Shown here: in pieces, positions 1-13,300 of the stretch
Position numbering within the stretch: the stretch's first letter is position 1
Layout of the letters: each line of letters begins with the position of its first letter
The notes under the pieces: model-generated
What the model saw: only the letters and a program-made list of their open reading frames with translations
The model's database searches: none
What the model was told of the DNA's origin: nothing
From: Cardinalis cardinalis
Lineage: Eukaryota; Chordata; Aves; Passeriformes; Cardinalidae
DNA length: 64,000 nt
Assembly: GCA_014549065.1 (NCBI GenBank)
Contig: JACDOX010000040.1
Location: 1,959,231-2,023,230, forward strand
Reading direction: 5' to 3'
Made by a program: the position numbers and the translations under genes

Positions 1-3000
1 GAACAGCTCTACTCTTCCCTGATTAAGAAGTTATTCGTAGAAGTAATTTGTTTACAGCTATCACAGAGAAGCCTTTGAAGCAAGGAATGAGTATTCCCAA
101 AATCCACCAAGAGAATCTTATTTGATTAAATAATGAATATGGATATTCCCTTTCTCTTTCATTCCCACCTACCCCTTTTCCCCTTGGTTATTAGATCACA
201 TTACCTGTCAACGCAGGCCTTCAGAGCTTGCCCGTTCCAGCAGGAAAAAGAAAATGTTAGAGGAATTGTTTTGCATCTCTAGTGCCAGAATCTGCTGGTT
301 TGATGACATATGCAACACTGCAGTGACACTCTTCTAGNCTTTAACAGTTTCAGTCTCATATTAAATAAATGTCTTTTTTGGTTTTCCCCTGTACTAAAGT
401 TCAAGTGTAAAGAACTGGGAAAACACACAATCAACTTTAAAAAAAATCACCAAACTTAATAATCTGGCACCAGTAAAAACAAGCCACTTGGTTCTTACAT
501 AACTAAACCATGATTTAATATTTGAAGCAAGAACAGTAGTTCTATAGAGCAAAATAAAAATAAGTCCTATTTAGGGCTGAAACAGAATGTGACTATACAT
601 ACCTTTAGATGCCTTATACAAGGATACTTGATTCCAATTAGTTACATGAAGAAGAAAGACTTTATGAATGCACACTGACGGAGATTTCTACTCCTTTGCT
701 TTAGACTTAAGGTTTCATTGCAAGATCAAACTGTCTAACCCACGCCAGAATATTTTACTGGAGTAAAAATNTCAAGCCATAATTTCAAAGTGACTTTGTT
801 ACTATTTTAAATTTTCTCTAATGATGCCATTAATTGCTTCACTGTAACATTTGGAATACTATTGTCTCTTTATATCTAGTCTTTCACTCCTTTCCTGATA
901 TCCTGCTCTACTTTCACTTCTCAAGACTTCAGCTGTCAACCTGCTACAAACAAAAAATATGTTTTCTTTTCAGAAAGGCTTTCAGAATCTTGATAGTTAT
1001 CACATGTTCTACAATTCATCCCTCTGCTGACTCACAAAAAGATAGGGAATATCAGCTTTATAACAAGAGCAAAGCACTTTGACGAACAATAAATACAAGT
1101 GAAAAATTAGTTTAACAGAGTTTTTAAAAAAAGTAGTATGAAAAAATGATGGCAGAGGAGAAACAATAGGCAAAATTTTAAATCATCAGAATTTATGCAT
1201 TTTTGGAACGGCTTTTGCTTCTTTGTTCATGTTTTGGTGAATGCAAAAGAGTGTAGCAAAACTGCACAGACAGAATGAAAAACATGATTCTCCAGCAGCA
1301 AACAGAACTTTTCCAGTATTGTATAAGGAATCCATTTAAAAAATATAGCTTAGCAGGTAAAATCTTAGGAACTCTTGTGAGATTGTGCTCTTCAACCTAC
1401 TTCCAAGNGTCCTGTGTACTGCATTAATGCTTGTAAGGGAATGTAGAGAATTAGCAAGAGATAAGTGAATCATCAAGTTTTTTCATTTTAATTCAAACTT
1501 GATTCATTAAAGCCTCCCCAAAAAACCTCTACAGTACATGAATCAGATTCAAATAATGAGCTATTTTAATTAATTTGAACTTGGAACTTTACTTTGGATC
1601 ACAGAAACCTTCTTAGAAGATGCTCATAAGACCAGCATGGGGTAAAAGCAAAATATCAGATTACTAGAGGTTCAAAGAAAACCTATCTTGAGAACCTCCT
1701 ACAAAGACAAGGATGATTCCAAGTTAAAATAAAGAATAGGAAAATTCTTACAGGCTTTCTTTACAACTGATTTTGAGTATTCATGAACATCTATCTTTGT
1801 GTCTACCACAATACAGTAGGCTAAATAAAAATTACATACATATTGCACACAGTTTATTGCTATGATTAATCAAACTATAACCTTCCAGGTTTTGAAAGAG
1901 CAGAGAAATTCTGAGCACTGTGCCCTTGTATACCGGCAACACACCATGAAATGTTATCAAGTTGTGTATCTGCATTAACTGAAACCAGGGTCAAGATGAT
2001 ACAGCCTAAGGAACAAATTTAAAGACTAAAAAACTAACAGCCTCCTGAATTAGGCATAAAACAGATTGTAACTGGCAACTGGCTGTCAGTTTCCAGAAAC
2101 ATCACCACTAAATGATGATGTATTGAAAAAGTTTAAATATGCATCATCTTCGTGTCAAAAATACCTACACAAAGGATTCTTTTTCTAAACTGTGTGTGCC
2201 TTAGTATTCAATTTAGATCTAAAAAATCTACTGATTTATTTTGGTTAGCCCTATAAAAACAGGATATCTTCTAAAAACCATCTTGTTAGGCTTGGACTAT
2301 AAAAGGGGAAAATGTTTAAGGTGCAAAGTATCTTTGTCCCACTGTTTTCCTATAGCACATTTTTACTATGATGAACAAATTACATTGTCCTATCAATCAG
2401 CACATCTGAGCAACATCAGTTCTGACACAAAGCAAATAAATCTCTCCCTGTAATGAATTCTTCCTTCTAATAAATTCACCCATTATTTTAGTCTAGAAGA
2501 CTAACTGTTATAAAATCTGTAATTTGAAGCACAGACAAAACATACATAAAAAATTATACACAAAAACTTTGGGGTTAAACCACATTTTGGTATTCGCATT
2601 ATTTCACAAATAACATGTCACCTTTATTTAAGCTGATCAGGCCAGCATTTCCTTTCTATCAGTTGAAGCAGCTAATTTACTTTCATTGACCATCCAGCAG
2701 TATAATATACCACCTGCTTATTGTGATTCTCTCTGGCTAGACATTAAAAAAAAAAACCCAAACCAAACCTGCCTTTCTCTCTCCCATTCTGTCATTTAAC
2801 TTTGTACAAATGTAATCTTAAATTCTTCAATTCTCTCGGGCATTTTGTGAGTAGAGGTGCTAGGATTTTTACAGCACCGCATCTGTGCATGCACATTGTG
2901 ATTAATACAAGAGAAATCCTTCAGGCATATTGCAATTGATGCAGCAAAGCTGAACTTTGAACAGTTACTTGAAACACTGCAAAATTGTCTGTTTCTTTGA

Positions 3001-6000
3001 CTGTTAATTTATTTCTTCACAGCCAGACAGGTATAGAAGATTAAGCACTTCTTTTTCTCATTGCTATATGAAAGTAGAAGACACACATATGGTGGTAAAA
3101 GGACAGAAAATAGTGTTATAATCCATTCTAATATCTTNGAAGGAGTTTGCTTTGCAGACCAGTTTAATATTTTAAACAACTTTATGTGCTTTAGAAAATC
3201 TAAGCCATATTTGGAATGAGGAATCCTATGAGGAATCCTATCTAGTTGGGTTTTCATTGCTATTTTTGTCACCAGCTGAGACAATTTCTATTGGTCTGTA
3301 AACATTTGCAACCCCACCAAATGCTAGTTCATACTTACTGATGAAAATCAGAAAAAGAAGCCAGAAACATGTTATGTTCAGTCTGCTACTTCATTTTGGG
3401 TTAAAAGACTACAGTTTTGACAGTAGGGCCATCTGCTGTTAACTTTCCTTCTCATCATAATACCAGTCCAGTCAAAAGCAATTAAGCGTGTTTTGCCATT
3501 ATAAGACACAGATAATTATGATAAATTACAGTTTTCAAATCAGCCTCAAATTATACATATGGTAGGTATTTTCCTTGCAGTTACTGATGTAAAAAATATT
3601 CCCGCGCTTTCAAAATATTTCAGCTATTTTATTGATGATGTTATTTCTGTAATGAGATATCTACAAGAAAATTTCTTGGGCAGAGAGCCTGACAGCCATT
3701 AGAAATCTATTTATATCTCAGCAAGACATTTTGCCAAGTAGATAGAGTCATAACATTCTGCACTGCCATTACACAAAATACTCAGAAAATTGTCTATTTT
3801 GTTTACTTGTGTGTCACAAAAAAAAAAAAATTAAAAACGTATGCAAACGCACAACTAAATAGTCAGAAGAATATTTTATGTTTTGTTACAATGTGGAATG
3901 ATTCAAGAGTTCAATGTAAGCTAAAACACATGATAAAAACATCATTTTAAGGAACAGCACACTGCTGTTTCGTGTCGAGCTCTCTTTGTCATTGCTCAGG
4001 TGATGCCCAGGATTAGCCAGGCATACATAGGCAACAATTCAAAGTGCAGTCAATAAAAATTCATCCTCTACGCCAACACTGGATTTATCTTGAGGGTACT
4101 TTTTTTTGTATGGATGGGAGCATACTGTCATACTTCCTCCAAAGTTTAACTGAAAAATCACCACTGTTAAGATTTTAACATTTTTATGTTTCCTCAGTAT
4201 TTCTNTGCTAGTGAATGGACTTCCTGAGAAATAATCAGGCCCTACAATGCAACCACATGCTCTTTGTGACCAGACCAGCACTGAGTGATGATCCAGGACG
4301 CTTCATCCATCTCGTTCTTGTCAGGAATGCAAGACCCGCTATGAAAGATGGCTCATAAATCCTGGACTCTAACAGCAACCAGTAGCACCTGAGCCACGGC
4401 AGGCCACAGAGTAATGATGAAGAAGAGAGGAAAGCAAAAGAAAAAATGACACAATAATGCCAGCAGCAGCACAATCAAATCTGAGCACTGCTAAACGCAC
4501 AGAGATGGGGTCTGCGTGGCAATGGCCTAATCACCTTCTCATCATTGTGTACACACAGTGCTCAAATACAAGCCAGAGAGATAAAAGTTACCGAAAGACA
4601 TCAATTCAATTTCAAGTTCAAAAACGTGTGGCCAAAGACATGAATGAAATGAACTCATATTTTAAATCCTTTCCCTCAAACAAGGAAGTCAAGCAACACT
4701 TCCATTTAGGAGCAACACAGAAGGAAAACCAGTGGTGAATATCTGCTCTACTTAAAACGCCAGCTAGCTTGCTCTTCAGCTGTGCTTGCAATAACCACGT
4801 AGACTCAGAAACAGGAGATACCAAAAAAACAGCAGCAGAATATCCCTACCTCTGCCTTCTGATTCTTAGCACTATGAGCTAAAAAAGGATAAGATCTTTA
4901 ACTAAGGGGAATGGAGCCTTTACATAATTCTGCTTCTACAGAAGCTGTGTGTTCTCTCCATATCCCTCTGGTAGCGGCTGTTAACAGCTGCCAGTGCATT
5001 ACCATACTTTTTCTCTCCTTGGCACGACAGGCAAATTGCTCCCCACAGATCAGATGCCAGTCAACATAGCAAAAGGAACTGTGTTGAGCATAATTTCTCT
5101 TCCCATAACACTAAATTGTTTTCAAAATGTTTGGTTTCCGTCAAACCACTGCTTGGGGTGAGCTTTTGCTTCTAGATTTTTCTTTTGAACATAACATTAA
5201 GTTTACCCAATTTCTATAATCAATTGAGAAAATGCAGTGGATGCTTTTACTTCACAAGTGCTGCAAAATTTAACAAAACATTCAACTGAAAAAGCTGCTG
5301 TTAAAAAACTGTTGAAAACTTAATGTTTAGCTAATTTATGTTTTCAAGATTAGCTTTGCACAGTATCACAAAACCTAAATTCTATCACTCAGTATAATTC
5401 TCTTCAAAGTCTTTCAGAAGAGGATATTTGGATTGCAAGGCTTCATGTATAACACAAGATATTCTCATTTTGAGTTGGGAGGGCTGCATCCAGCCTATAA
5501 ATGATGGTGTGCAAAATGTACAAACATATAAAATATTATCTGTATCTTGGCTGCCGCTTCAAGATAAATTCCTTGCCCTTCATAAAAAAGTCCGTTTTCT
5601 GAATAAAACCAAGAACTGCACTCTCTACTTGACTAATCAACTTGAATTCATGCACGAGCCAGTGCACCCTCAATATTAATGCAGGTGGCTGCTCAGAAGC
5701 ATGCAGAATGACAAAAGCATTCACTGATTCTTTNTGGAAGAAGAAATGCTGATTTCTATCTTCTTAAAAGTGTATGTCAAGAACCAGAAGAGATTAACAG
5801 AAATGCAAATCAAACTCAGCAGGAAAAGTGTTCCCTATAAGCAGAGAAGTTCTCAGCATCGTTTTACCACAAATCTGCTCTCAAAACACAAACCTTATGA
5901 TGAGCTATAATTAGCACCATAGCTAGAATTAATAATGAGTTAAGAGAAACTGACTTAAAACAACAATCTAACAGACTTGGGGAGGCCATCTTGGTGGGGA

Positions 6001-8889
6001 TATTTCCGTTTGGTTACAGTATTGCATGCGCATTTTCAGCGCTGCATGAATATAATTAGCTTGTCTGTATTCCAACCAANAAACACTAATCCCCAATTAA
6101 AGTTTACACAAGTCTGATGTCTNCAGCTTACAAACAAAATTTTTCTTATCTATCATTAGATATTCCAGCTGTGGGCCAAAAGGATGTCAAGGCAGGAAGC
6201 TCATCCACAAGTACTTACAAGTGGGTGCTTAAGTAATCCCATGGTACAGATACAGGTCCCAGCTCATATAGATCCAGGGAGAAAAGGTGAAAAAAACCCA
6301 AATCAAATGAAAATTCTTTCACTCTTGTCCTCTAAAACACATTTTAGAAGTGAGACTGTTTACTATTAAGCCAAGTGAGGTACATAAGACAACACCTTAA
6401 AAATATTTTCTGTCAATAGTGACTCCATGACCAGTTCTGTCAGCTAATGCAGAGTGAAGATGTGCTCCCTAGAAAGCAATACCTTGGTACTCTNTGTCAC
6501 TAAGACAGGAGTCTGGATCTTTGTGAACGCATCAAGGTCATACCTGGTCTTCAGCAACCAATTTAGAAAGAGAATTGTTTGCAAGTTCAAAAGTAGATAG
6601 GACATTTGAGTGAAACCATGTTCGGAATTAATCTCTTCTTAAACCTAAATAGTAAAATGCAAAGAAAGTGAAAAAAATTCTTTGAGACTGAATTTGAGAG
6701 ACACCACTCTTTAACCATATTAACCACATCGACTGTCCATTCAAATTTTGTCAAAGTGCTATTAATCTCCGTTCCATGGCATTTCAAATATTTTCCACAA
6801 AGACCTATTGTGAGTTGTAAAGACGTGGCTATNACAGTCTGGTCAGAGAGACAGAAAGCTAGATAAGCTTTCCTACGAATCGGTCTGGGAAGCTTTAGGA
6901 AGCTGGAGAGAAAGAATGATTATCAAATGGTAACAATCTGCAGGTGGTGTTTATAACAAGTTGCTTTTCTCCGAAGTTATTTACACCAAAGGGGTGTCTT
7001 CTTAATTAGCTAATNATGTGAAATGTGTTGATTCAATTCAAATCAGGTCCACCTGTAGCAAACCAAGGTGTAAAAGAAGAGGATTCAATAAACAGGTTGA
7101 CTTTTAGCCCTTAGCCTTCTGANCTAAGTCCATGTAATTTCTGACTCAACGGTGACATAAAGATCTACTAAAAGTTTGAGCATTTAGTAATGACTGAAAA
7201 ATCCTAGTATTTTTCATTTTAAAAAACAGCTTTCCATTTTTTTGCAACACAGAGGAATTCCGTANCAAATAATCTGTGGTACAACTCTCTACAAGGACTC
7301 AGAAGGAACTATTAGCATTTAATAACTATCTTTAAAAATCTATTCTGTGACTGTTCCCTCTTTTTGTCCATTATCCCTCAAGAGTGGCTTTATCTGCCCT
7401 TCTGCCAGAAACCTGGCAGCCAAGACCCCCACAGCACTTTGAGGAAAGTACAAAGCAGGTTGGAAAAACCTCCGGCACAACCTTTCAGAAATGTATCACA
7501 TCAATCTCTTCAGGGCTGTCAAACACAACAGCTAATGAGACAAAGCAATGTCCAAGCACACCAGATAGGGGGGAAAAAACTCCCTAAATTCACCGGGTTA
7601 GTTCACATAAAAAGGAGATAAACTCAACATCATGTAAATGCCACTGGACTTGTACTGTTATCATCCATTCTCACCCTCCACTGAACCAGTTATCTTCATT
7701 CACAGGCAGGCACAAAGACCTTGAAGCTCTCAGTACCATTAGCAGTGCAGTCAGCCCCTCATAGATAGCAGGCTCCCCCCGTTTACAGAGGGGCATCTGT
7801 GATCACTAGAGCTAAAACACACAAAGCACACTTGCTGACTTGCACACTTCAGTGCAAGACCTGTAGATTTTGCCCTCAAAGCACACCATATGCCTGAATT
7901 GTTTTGAGATAGAGCAGGACTCACTAGATCCCCAGGAAAAATAACTGCAGCTGTGACACTGTCCCAGATCTATCAACTAATGAGACTTACAGAAGCAAAT
8001 TTACCTAGAAATACAGAATGTTGAGCATATTTCAGCACAGGCGACAGTGAAAGTAAAGTCTCTACCTTTTTCTGTTTCCAAACCTACCCAAGTAGCAAGA
8101 TGAAGGAAGGAGATGATCATCTTTGGACATACAGACATACAATGAAATATCTCAAATATCTTCAAAAATGCAGACACTTCCTGAAAATCCTTGCTCTGAA
8201 ATAGAATTTCTGCAAGGAGAGAGTATCATCTTAACTTTCAGATGCCTGTTATCCAGCATCAGAAAATTTTAAGTCTTTAAGCAATGCAGGAAATGAGGAA
8301 TAATGGCTGACAGCACTGTCCTTTAACTCAGATTCAACATTAGCCCTGGCAGTGCCCATTTCCAGTACATGGTAATATATTAGCACAAGAGAAATGGAAA
8401 TTCTTGGTATTCTTTTCACTATTTTTATAATATTGAATCAGATTCCTGGCAAAAGAAGAAGNAGCAGTCAAAGTAGAAATATTCACCCAGAGTATCTGAA
8501 AAGTAAAAATAAATTTCAAAACGCTTCGTTCATGGTTTGAAAAAAAAAATCTTCTGACATCTGGTGTGGATCTGCTGACTGAGTTGCTTTGATTACTAAC
8601 CTAAACCCNAGGGGTTTTTTATTTATTAATTTACTNATTTATTTCATGGTTATAAAAATGTGTTTCATAATAAATATGGAGGGTGACAACACAATGCTGA
8701 TTAACAAACGTGATATTCTCAATTTCTTTAACAGATTTTATGTTTTAAAAGGAATTGNGTATCTGCAAGATTGTCAGTCCTAAATTTTATCCATGCCTTT
8801 GCTGTCACTACTTGGTTTTGGCTTGCTTTCGATATGCTAAATTTATAGGTGTTGACAAAGTATTAAGAAAGAAAGTGTCTGTGTAGAGC
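1..8889. other. AT-rich non-coding DNA, no gene or element recognised
   Basis: No exon with both splice signals and coding character, no RNA gene and no identifiable transposon was seen. Open frames here are all under 100 codons and look random. Small local features include a tandem ATGAGGAATCCT duplication near 3219-3242 and A-runs near 2750 and 3817. The stretch probably lies in an intron of the minus-strand gene that starts at the CpG island. Confidence 0.5.
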
Positions 8890-9300
8890 ACTTCAGTGCT
8901 TGTCAGGCCACACGTGGAATACTGCGCTCAGTTTTGGTCCCCACTATAAGAGACACAGGCAGGCTGAAGCTATCTGGAAGCCTGCCATGAAGGGAAAGGC
9001 TAAAACAAAAGGATTTGTTCACCTTGAGAAAAGAAATCTTAGGGGAGGTNTTATCATCATTTTCCAATATTTAAAGGATGGCTACAAAGAAGAGNGAGAT
9101 CCCCTTTTTATAAGGAGTCACATGTAAAAGACAAGGAGTAATGGGAACAAGTTACTCCTGNGGAGATTCTGGTTGGACACAGGAATAAAGTTTTTCACAA
9201 TGAAAACAATCAGCCATTGAAATAACCTTCGCAGGGAAGTGGTGGATTCCCCAGTATNGGGCACATCTAAGATTCAGCTGGACAAGATGCAGGACCAACT
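8890..9300 (+). mobile_element. CR1 LINE fragment, 3' portion, sense
   Basis: The stretch follows the CR1 3' region block by block. It has the 'ggaatactgcgctcagttttggtcccc' type segment, then 'ccttgagaaaagaaatcttaggggagg', 'tatttaaaggatggctacaaag', 'cagggaagtggtggattcccc', and 'aagattcagctggacaagatg' near the end. It is diverged, with indels and several Ns. Neither end is intact: there is no reverse-transcriptase core and no terminal 8-bp CR1 repeat. CR1 is the dominant LINE of birds and other sauropsids. Confidence 0.85.
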
Positions 9301-9329
9301 ATTCTTGAACCCAAATTCTTTATAAGCTC

Positions 9330-9870
9330 CTTTTAGACAATTGAAGACAACAATTAGAGTTATGTTTCAAACTTCCCCTTCAGTTTTCTATTCTCTATAC
9401 TTAAGCAATCCAGCCCTCAGCTCTTTTGCTGCTTCTCTAGTTTCTACAAAGCTGCTGGTGTTCTACAAAGCTGCTTTCTAGCCAGACAGCCCTCACTGTG
9501 TAGTGNTGCAGGCAGTTGTTCCATCCTAACTGCAGAAATTTGCATTTGCCTTTGCTGAAGGCAAGGTTCCCCCAAGCCCATTTCTTCAGCCTTTTGAGAG
9601 CACTCTGAAGAGAAGCCCTGAGCTCCAGCAAACCAACCACCTCCCTCCAAAAGAGCAACACTGAGCAAGCTTACTGAGATTGCACGCAACAGAACCATAA
9701 TCAGGTTGTTATGAAGGAGCTAAGAAGTCCTGGATCCAGCGCTAAGCCCTATGGATCTCCCAGCAACTGGTGATCAGCTGGACTTCACACTGACCCTAAG
9801 CCTTTAGGTCCAGCAATCAAGCTTGTTTTCCAGCTACCTTAGTCTGCTAATCAGCTTTCTAATCTTGCTA
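9330..9870 (-). mobile_element. CR1 LINE fragment, antisense
   Basis: The plus strand shows the reverse complement of a CR1 ORF2/3' segment. Recognisable blocks are 'aaagctgctttctagccagacagccctcactgtgta', 'gcatttgcctttgctgaaggcaaggttcccccaagcccatttcttcagcc', 'cactgagcaagcttactgagattgca' and 'ccagctaccttagtctgctaatcag'. It is heavily diverged and frameshifted. A short tandem duplication of TTCTACAAAGCTGCT lies at about 9445-9475. It faces the sense CR1 fragment immediately to its left. Confidence 0.75.
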
Positions 9871-10330
9871 TTTACCTTCCTCACAACCTCACAGGTGTGC
9901 AGCTGGAGCTACCACTGACTTTCCCATGCTTCACCAGGTCCTCTTTACTCATGAGCAGCAGATCATCCTCTGTGACTGATCGGGCAACACAGATCCTCAA
10001 CTCACCCCAAAAGTCTCCTTGATGGCATGTGCCACATCATAGTACGCCCTCCAGCAGATGTTGACAGGTCAAAGTTGCTCACAAGAAACAATGTTTTCAA
10101 TCAAGCCTCCTCCCCTCCTCTAAAGAAGGTTTCAGAAAATTCCTTTCTTCTCCCACTCAGTCAGCAGCAGATGTTCACTGAGAGGCATTTATGTTGGACT
10201 CTCCTTCAATCTTGACCAGCTTATTACTCCTTGCAAAGCAAACCTGGATCTGCAAATACAAGCCACCATTGGAGCACAAGCCTTTCTTCCATCTTACCAG
10301 CTGGTACTTCCATGGTGTAAGCCATCCCCT
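9870..10330 (-). mobile_element. Possible continuation of an antisense transposon relic
   Basis: Composition stays richer in GC than the surroundings. Phrases such as 'gagcagcagatcatcctctgtgactgatcgggcaac' and 'ccctccagcagatgttgacaggtcaaagttgctcac' resemble antisense avian repeat sequence that often continues from CR1. I could not assign it to a family and it may be a separate element. Confidence 0.35.
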
Positions 10331-13300
10331 GCCACATTTCTGTGCCCCTAAAGAGGCACACAGGTGCTTCCCCGTCTTTGTATTCCTTGTTGCTTTCTAT
10401 GCACTGTGTGTTTCTGTACAGGTAGATGGGCCACCACAGAAAGCATCAAAGGTTTGCTTATAATTCTGCCATTCAAGTACTTCTCTGACCCTCATTCCTC
10501 TACTTCTATTTTTGTTTCAATCTTCATTTCCTGAAATGAATACTCTTTAAAAATGAAGCTTCACTGAAAGTGGTGATACCCTAACTCAGGCCCAAACTCT
10601 TCTCCACAGGTAAACAAAAACACAAGCATGTGTAAGAGAGCAATAACCCCACCACCTTCCAGCCTGGCTGCTCACTTTCCTTCTTTCCTAAAGTCAGAAA
10701 GAATACCTTGGACAATGTGAATCTAACCCATGTTGCTGCAANGCTACTCAAAGCTGGAAATTACCTGAAGGGAAAAATCTAAAAACTACTCATGCAGCTT
10801 AATCAAAGCTTTTTAGACAGATANTCAAACTTTAGATCATGCGTGAAGCATTCTTCCCTGAGGATGATCCTCACATTAGAAGGACATTAATTTATGTTTA
10901 TATTTTTGAAGAACAGATCAGCAAAAACCACAGAACTCCAAAGGTGTACAAGATCCATGACTGCTCTTGTGATGAACTACTGAAATTACAGGAAGACAAA
11001 TATAGATGGTTTGATTATGAAATGAGATAAGGTTGTATATTACCCTTTTACCATATGTTCCAAAAATGCTCCTTTTTCTATTTCTTCATATCTATGTGAA
11101 GNATTTTCTAGAAAAGCTGTTGTTAAAAACAAGTACAGTAACCTGCTGAGTACTGAGAATGAGCTACTTTTATGTCTGAAACTTCCCACTGCTCCTAAAC
11201 AGATTTGTGACTCCAAGCAGACTCATCTATCTCATTAACAAGAAGTACCATCAGGGAAAAACAGAAACCTTTGAATTTAATTAAAATTCAAGTACATTTT
11301 GTTTGAATGCACATTTTTATTTATGTTTTTACATACAAAAGGAAGAGCATTATAAAGTTCTATCTATGGCCTTGTTTACAGAGAAAGAATAATCAACCAA
11401 TATTTTNAGGGAGTGATATTCAAATAGCAGGGGAAAAGGTACCAGCTATTAAAATGTGTCAGTTCCTGGTTATGCCTGATCTTTGCATGCCATGGTCTAC
11501 TCCAAAAGTTACCCAGTGGAGAAGGATNCATCTGCTACCATAACTTCAAAGTGATACTCAAATGTGTCATGCTGTAAATAAAAACAATTGAGATGCAGAG
11601 CCACACGAAAATCCACTGACAAATTTTAGAATGGTTTGGGTTGCAACCCAAACTCTTGAATCTCAACTCCTGTTAACATTTTGTGACCAGTAGGATGTAG
11701 TAATTTGAAAGTCTTAATCATACAAATATATTTTTAAGTAACCTCTCAATTTCAGANGACTACTTCACAGTTGGTTTCAATAACTGGTGATCTTTTTAGA
11801 CTGTTTTCATAAGGTGAAACACAAAACCTAGCCACTGTAGGATTTCTTTTCATTACATGCTCAGTGGGTATTGCCAAACCTGTAATCCCATTTCAGAAGT
11901 AAAACTTCCAAAAACATAAATTACCCAGAAAATACCCAGAGGAAAAGAGAAAAGTGTTGGGGAGAGAGAAGAGCAGAGGGAAACCTTACAGAGTGCTTTA
12001 GTTGCAGAAGACAAAGCAGAATAAATATAGGCCTAAACCAGAGTAAGTTTCAACTGGTTTTCATCTAAATTCCAAAATAGTTCTATCAATACCACTAAAA
12101 GCACAGTTTTCTTATTCTTCTTCCCCACTGTCAGTAAGGAGAGGGATTATCCAGAGAGGTGAACAGGACTTAAACCAGTAATAAAAAATTCTTCCTTCTT
12201 GCTCACTGTTGTACATTTCTGTTGTCCACAATAACTGACAAACACAACAAGATTCAAATAAATATCCATTAATTATAGATGCTCTACCCCTACAAGAAAA
12301 AAAAAAAGGCACAAGCTGAAAGTCAGGTTAAAAAAAACCAAAGTGAACCCAGCAATAACTACTTCAGTGTCATAAGGGACCCTCTACTTCAGAAGAAAAC
12401 CCATATGAGGAAGCCAATGCAGATGGTGGTTCTATCCTACAGCCTGAGTATTATATATTACACTTGAAGATGAGCATTTTGAACCAATTTCCTGAGGTAA
12501 AGTCCACTGACTTTTACTGCTTCTTTGATGAAACAGTATCAAAGGAGAGACATCTGTCTTGTTCATCTTTTGAATTCAATTTCTTCACATAATTTCTGTG
12601 CTATCCAACCTCCATTGGGAGAAATTGCTGAGGAGACACTGTGGTCATCCCTGAACACCTGAGGTGGAGCAATTGTGAATTCCAAGAGGCACAGATACCA
12701 AATACACCCCAAGGCAGCTTCTGGATGCACAGCTCCTGCAACCTGAGCGCAGACACTGGACAGCAATAAAGGTGACCCTAATTGAGGCTAGAGAAAACTT
12801 CTCCCTGACTCAGAGCTTCATCCATAGCAAGCAGAACAATAAAACTAATTTCATTTGAGAAAATTTCTACTATGACACAATGGGAAAGAAAGACAGGGTG
12901 ATATGACCAGCCCCATGTTTAATGACTGCTTCTGAACTAGATAACATACACATAATGGACTTGCCCAGCCTCTCTCTGGAAGCACACACTGCCCAGTCAA
13001 AAGCATTCCATCAATTTACCCACATACAAAGTGACTTCAGTGCTAACAACAAGCTCCTGGACTGCAGTCACACTGTAGCTTGAAAATGGTGATATCCTAA
13101 AGTCAGACTAACAAGGTCCCAGNGGTAGTACAGAACTGATTGTTAAAGAGATCAATAACCAGCTCAGAGGCCACACTCCAAGAGCCCAAGATGAAAAGGG
13201 CTGGAAGCCCAGTCTCAAAACAGGTTAGAGCCCTGCCAGTAAAAGGAGCAGCAATGATGTCCCTGTAATTTATCAGGGACCTATACCTTTGAGATCCAAC

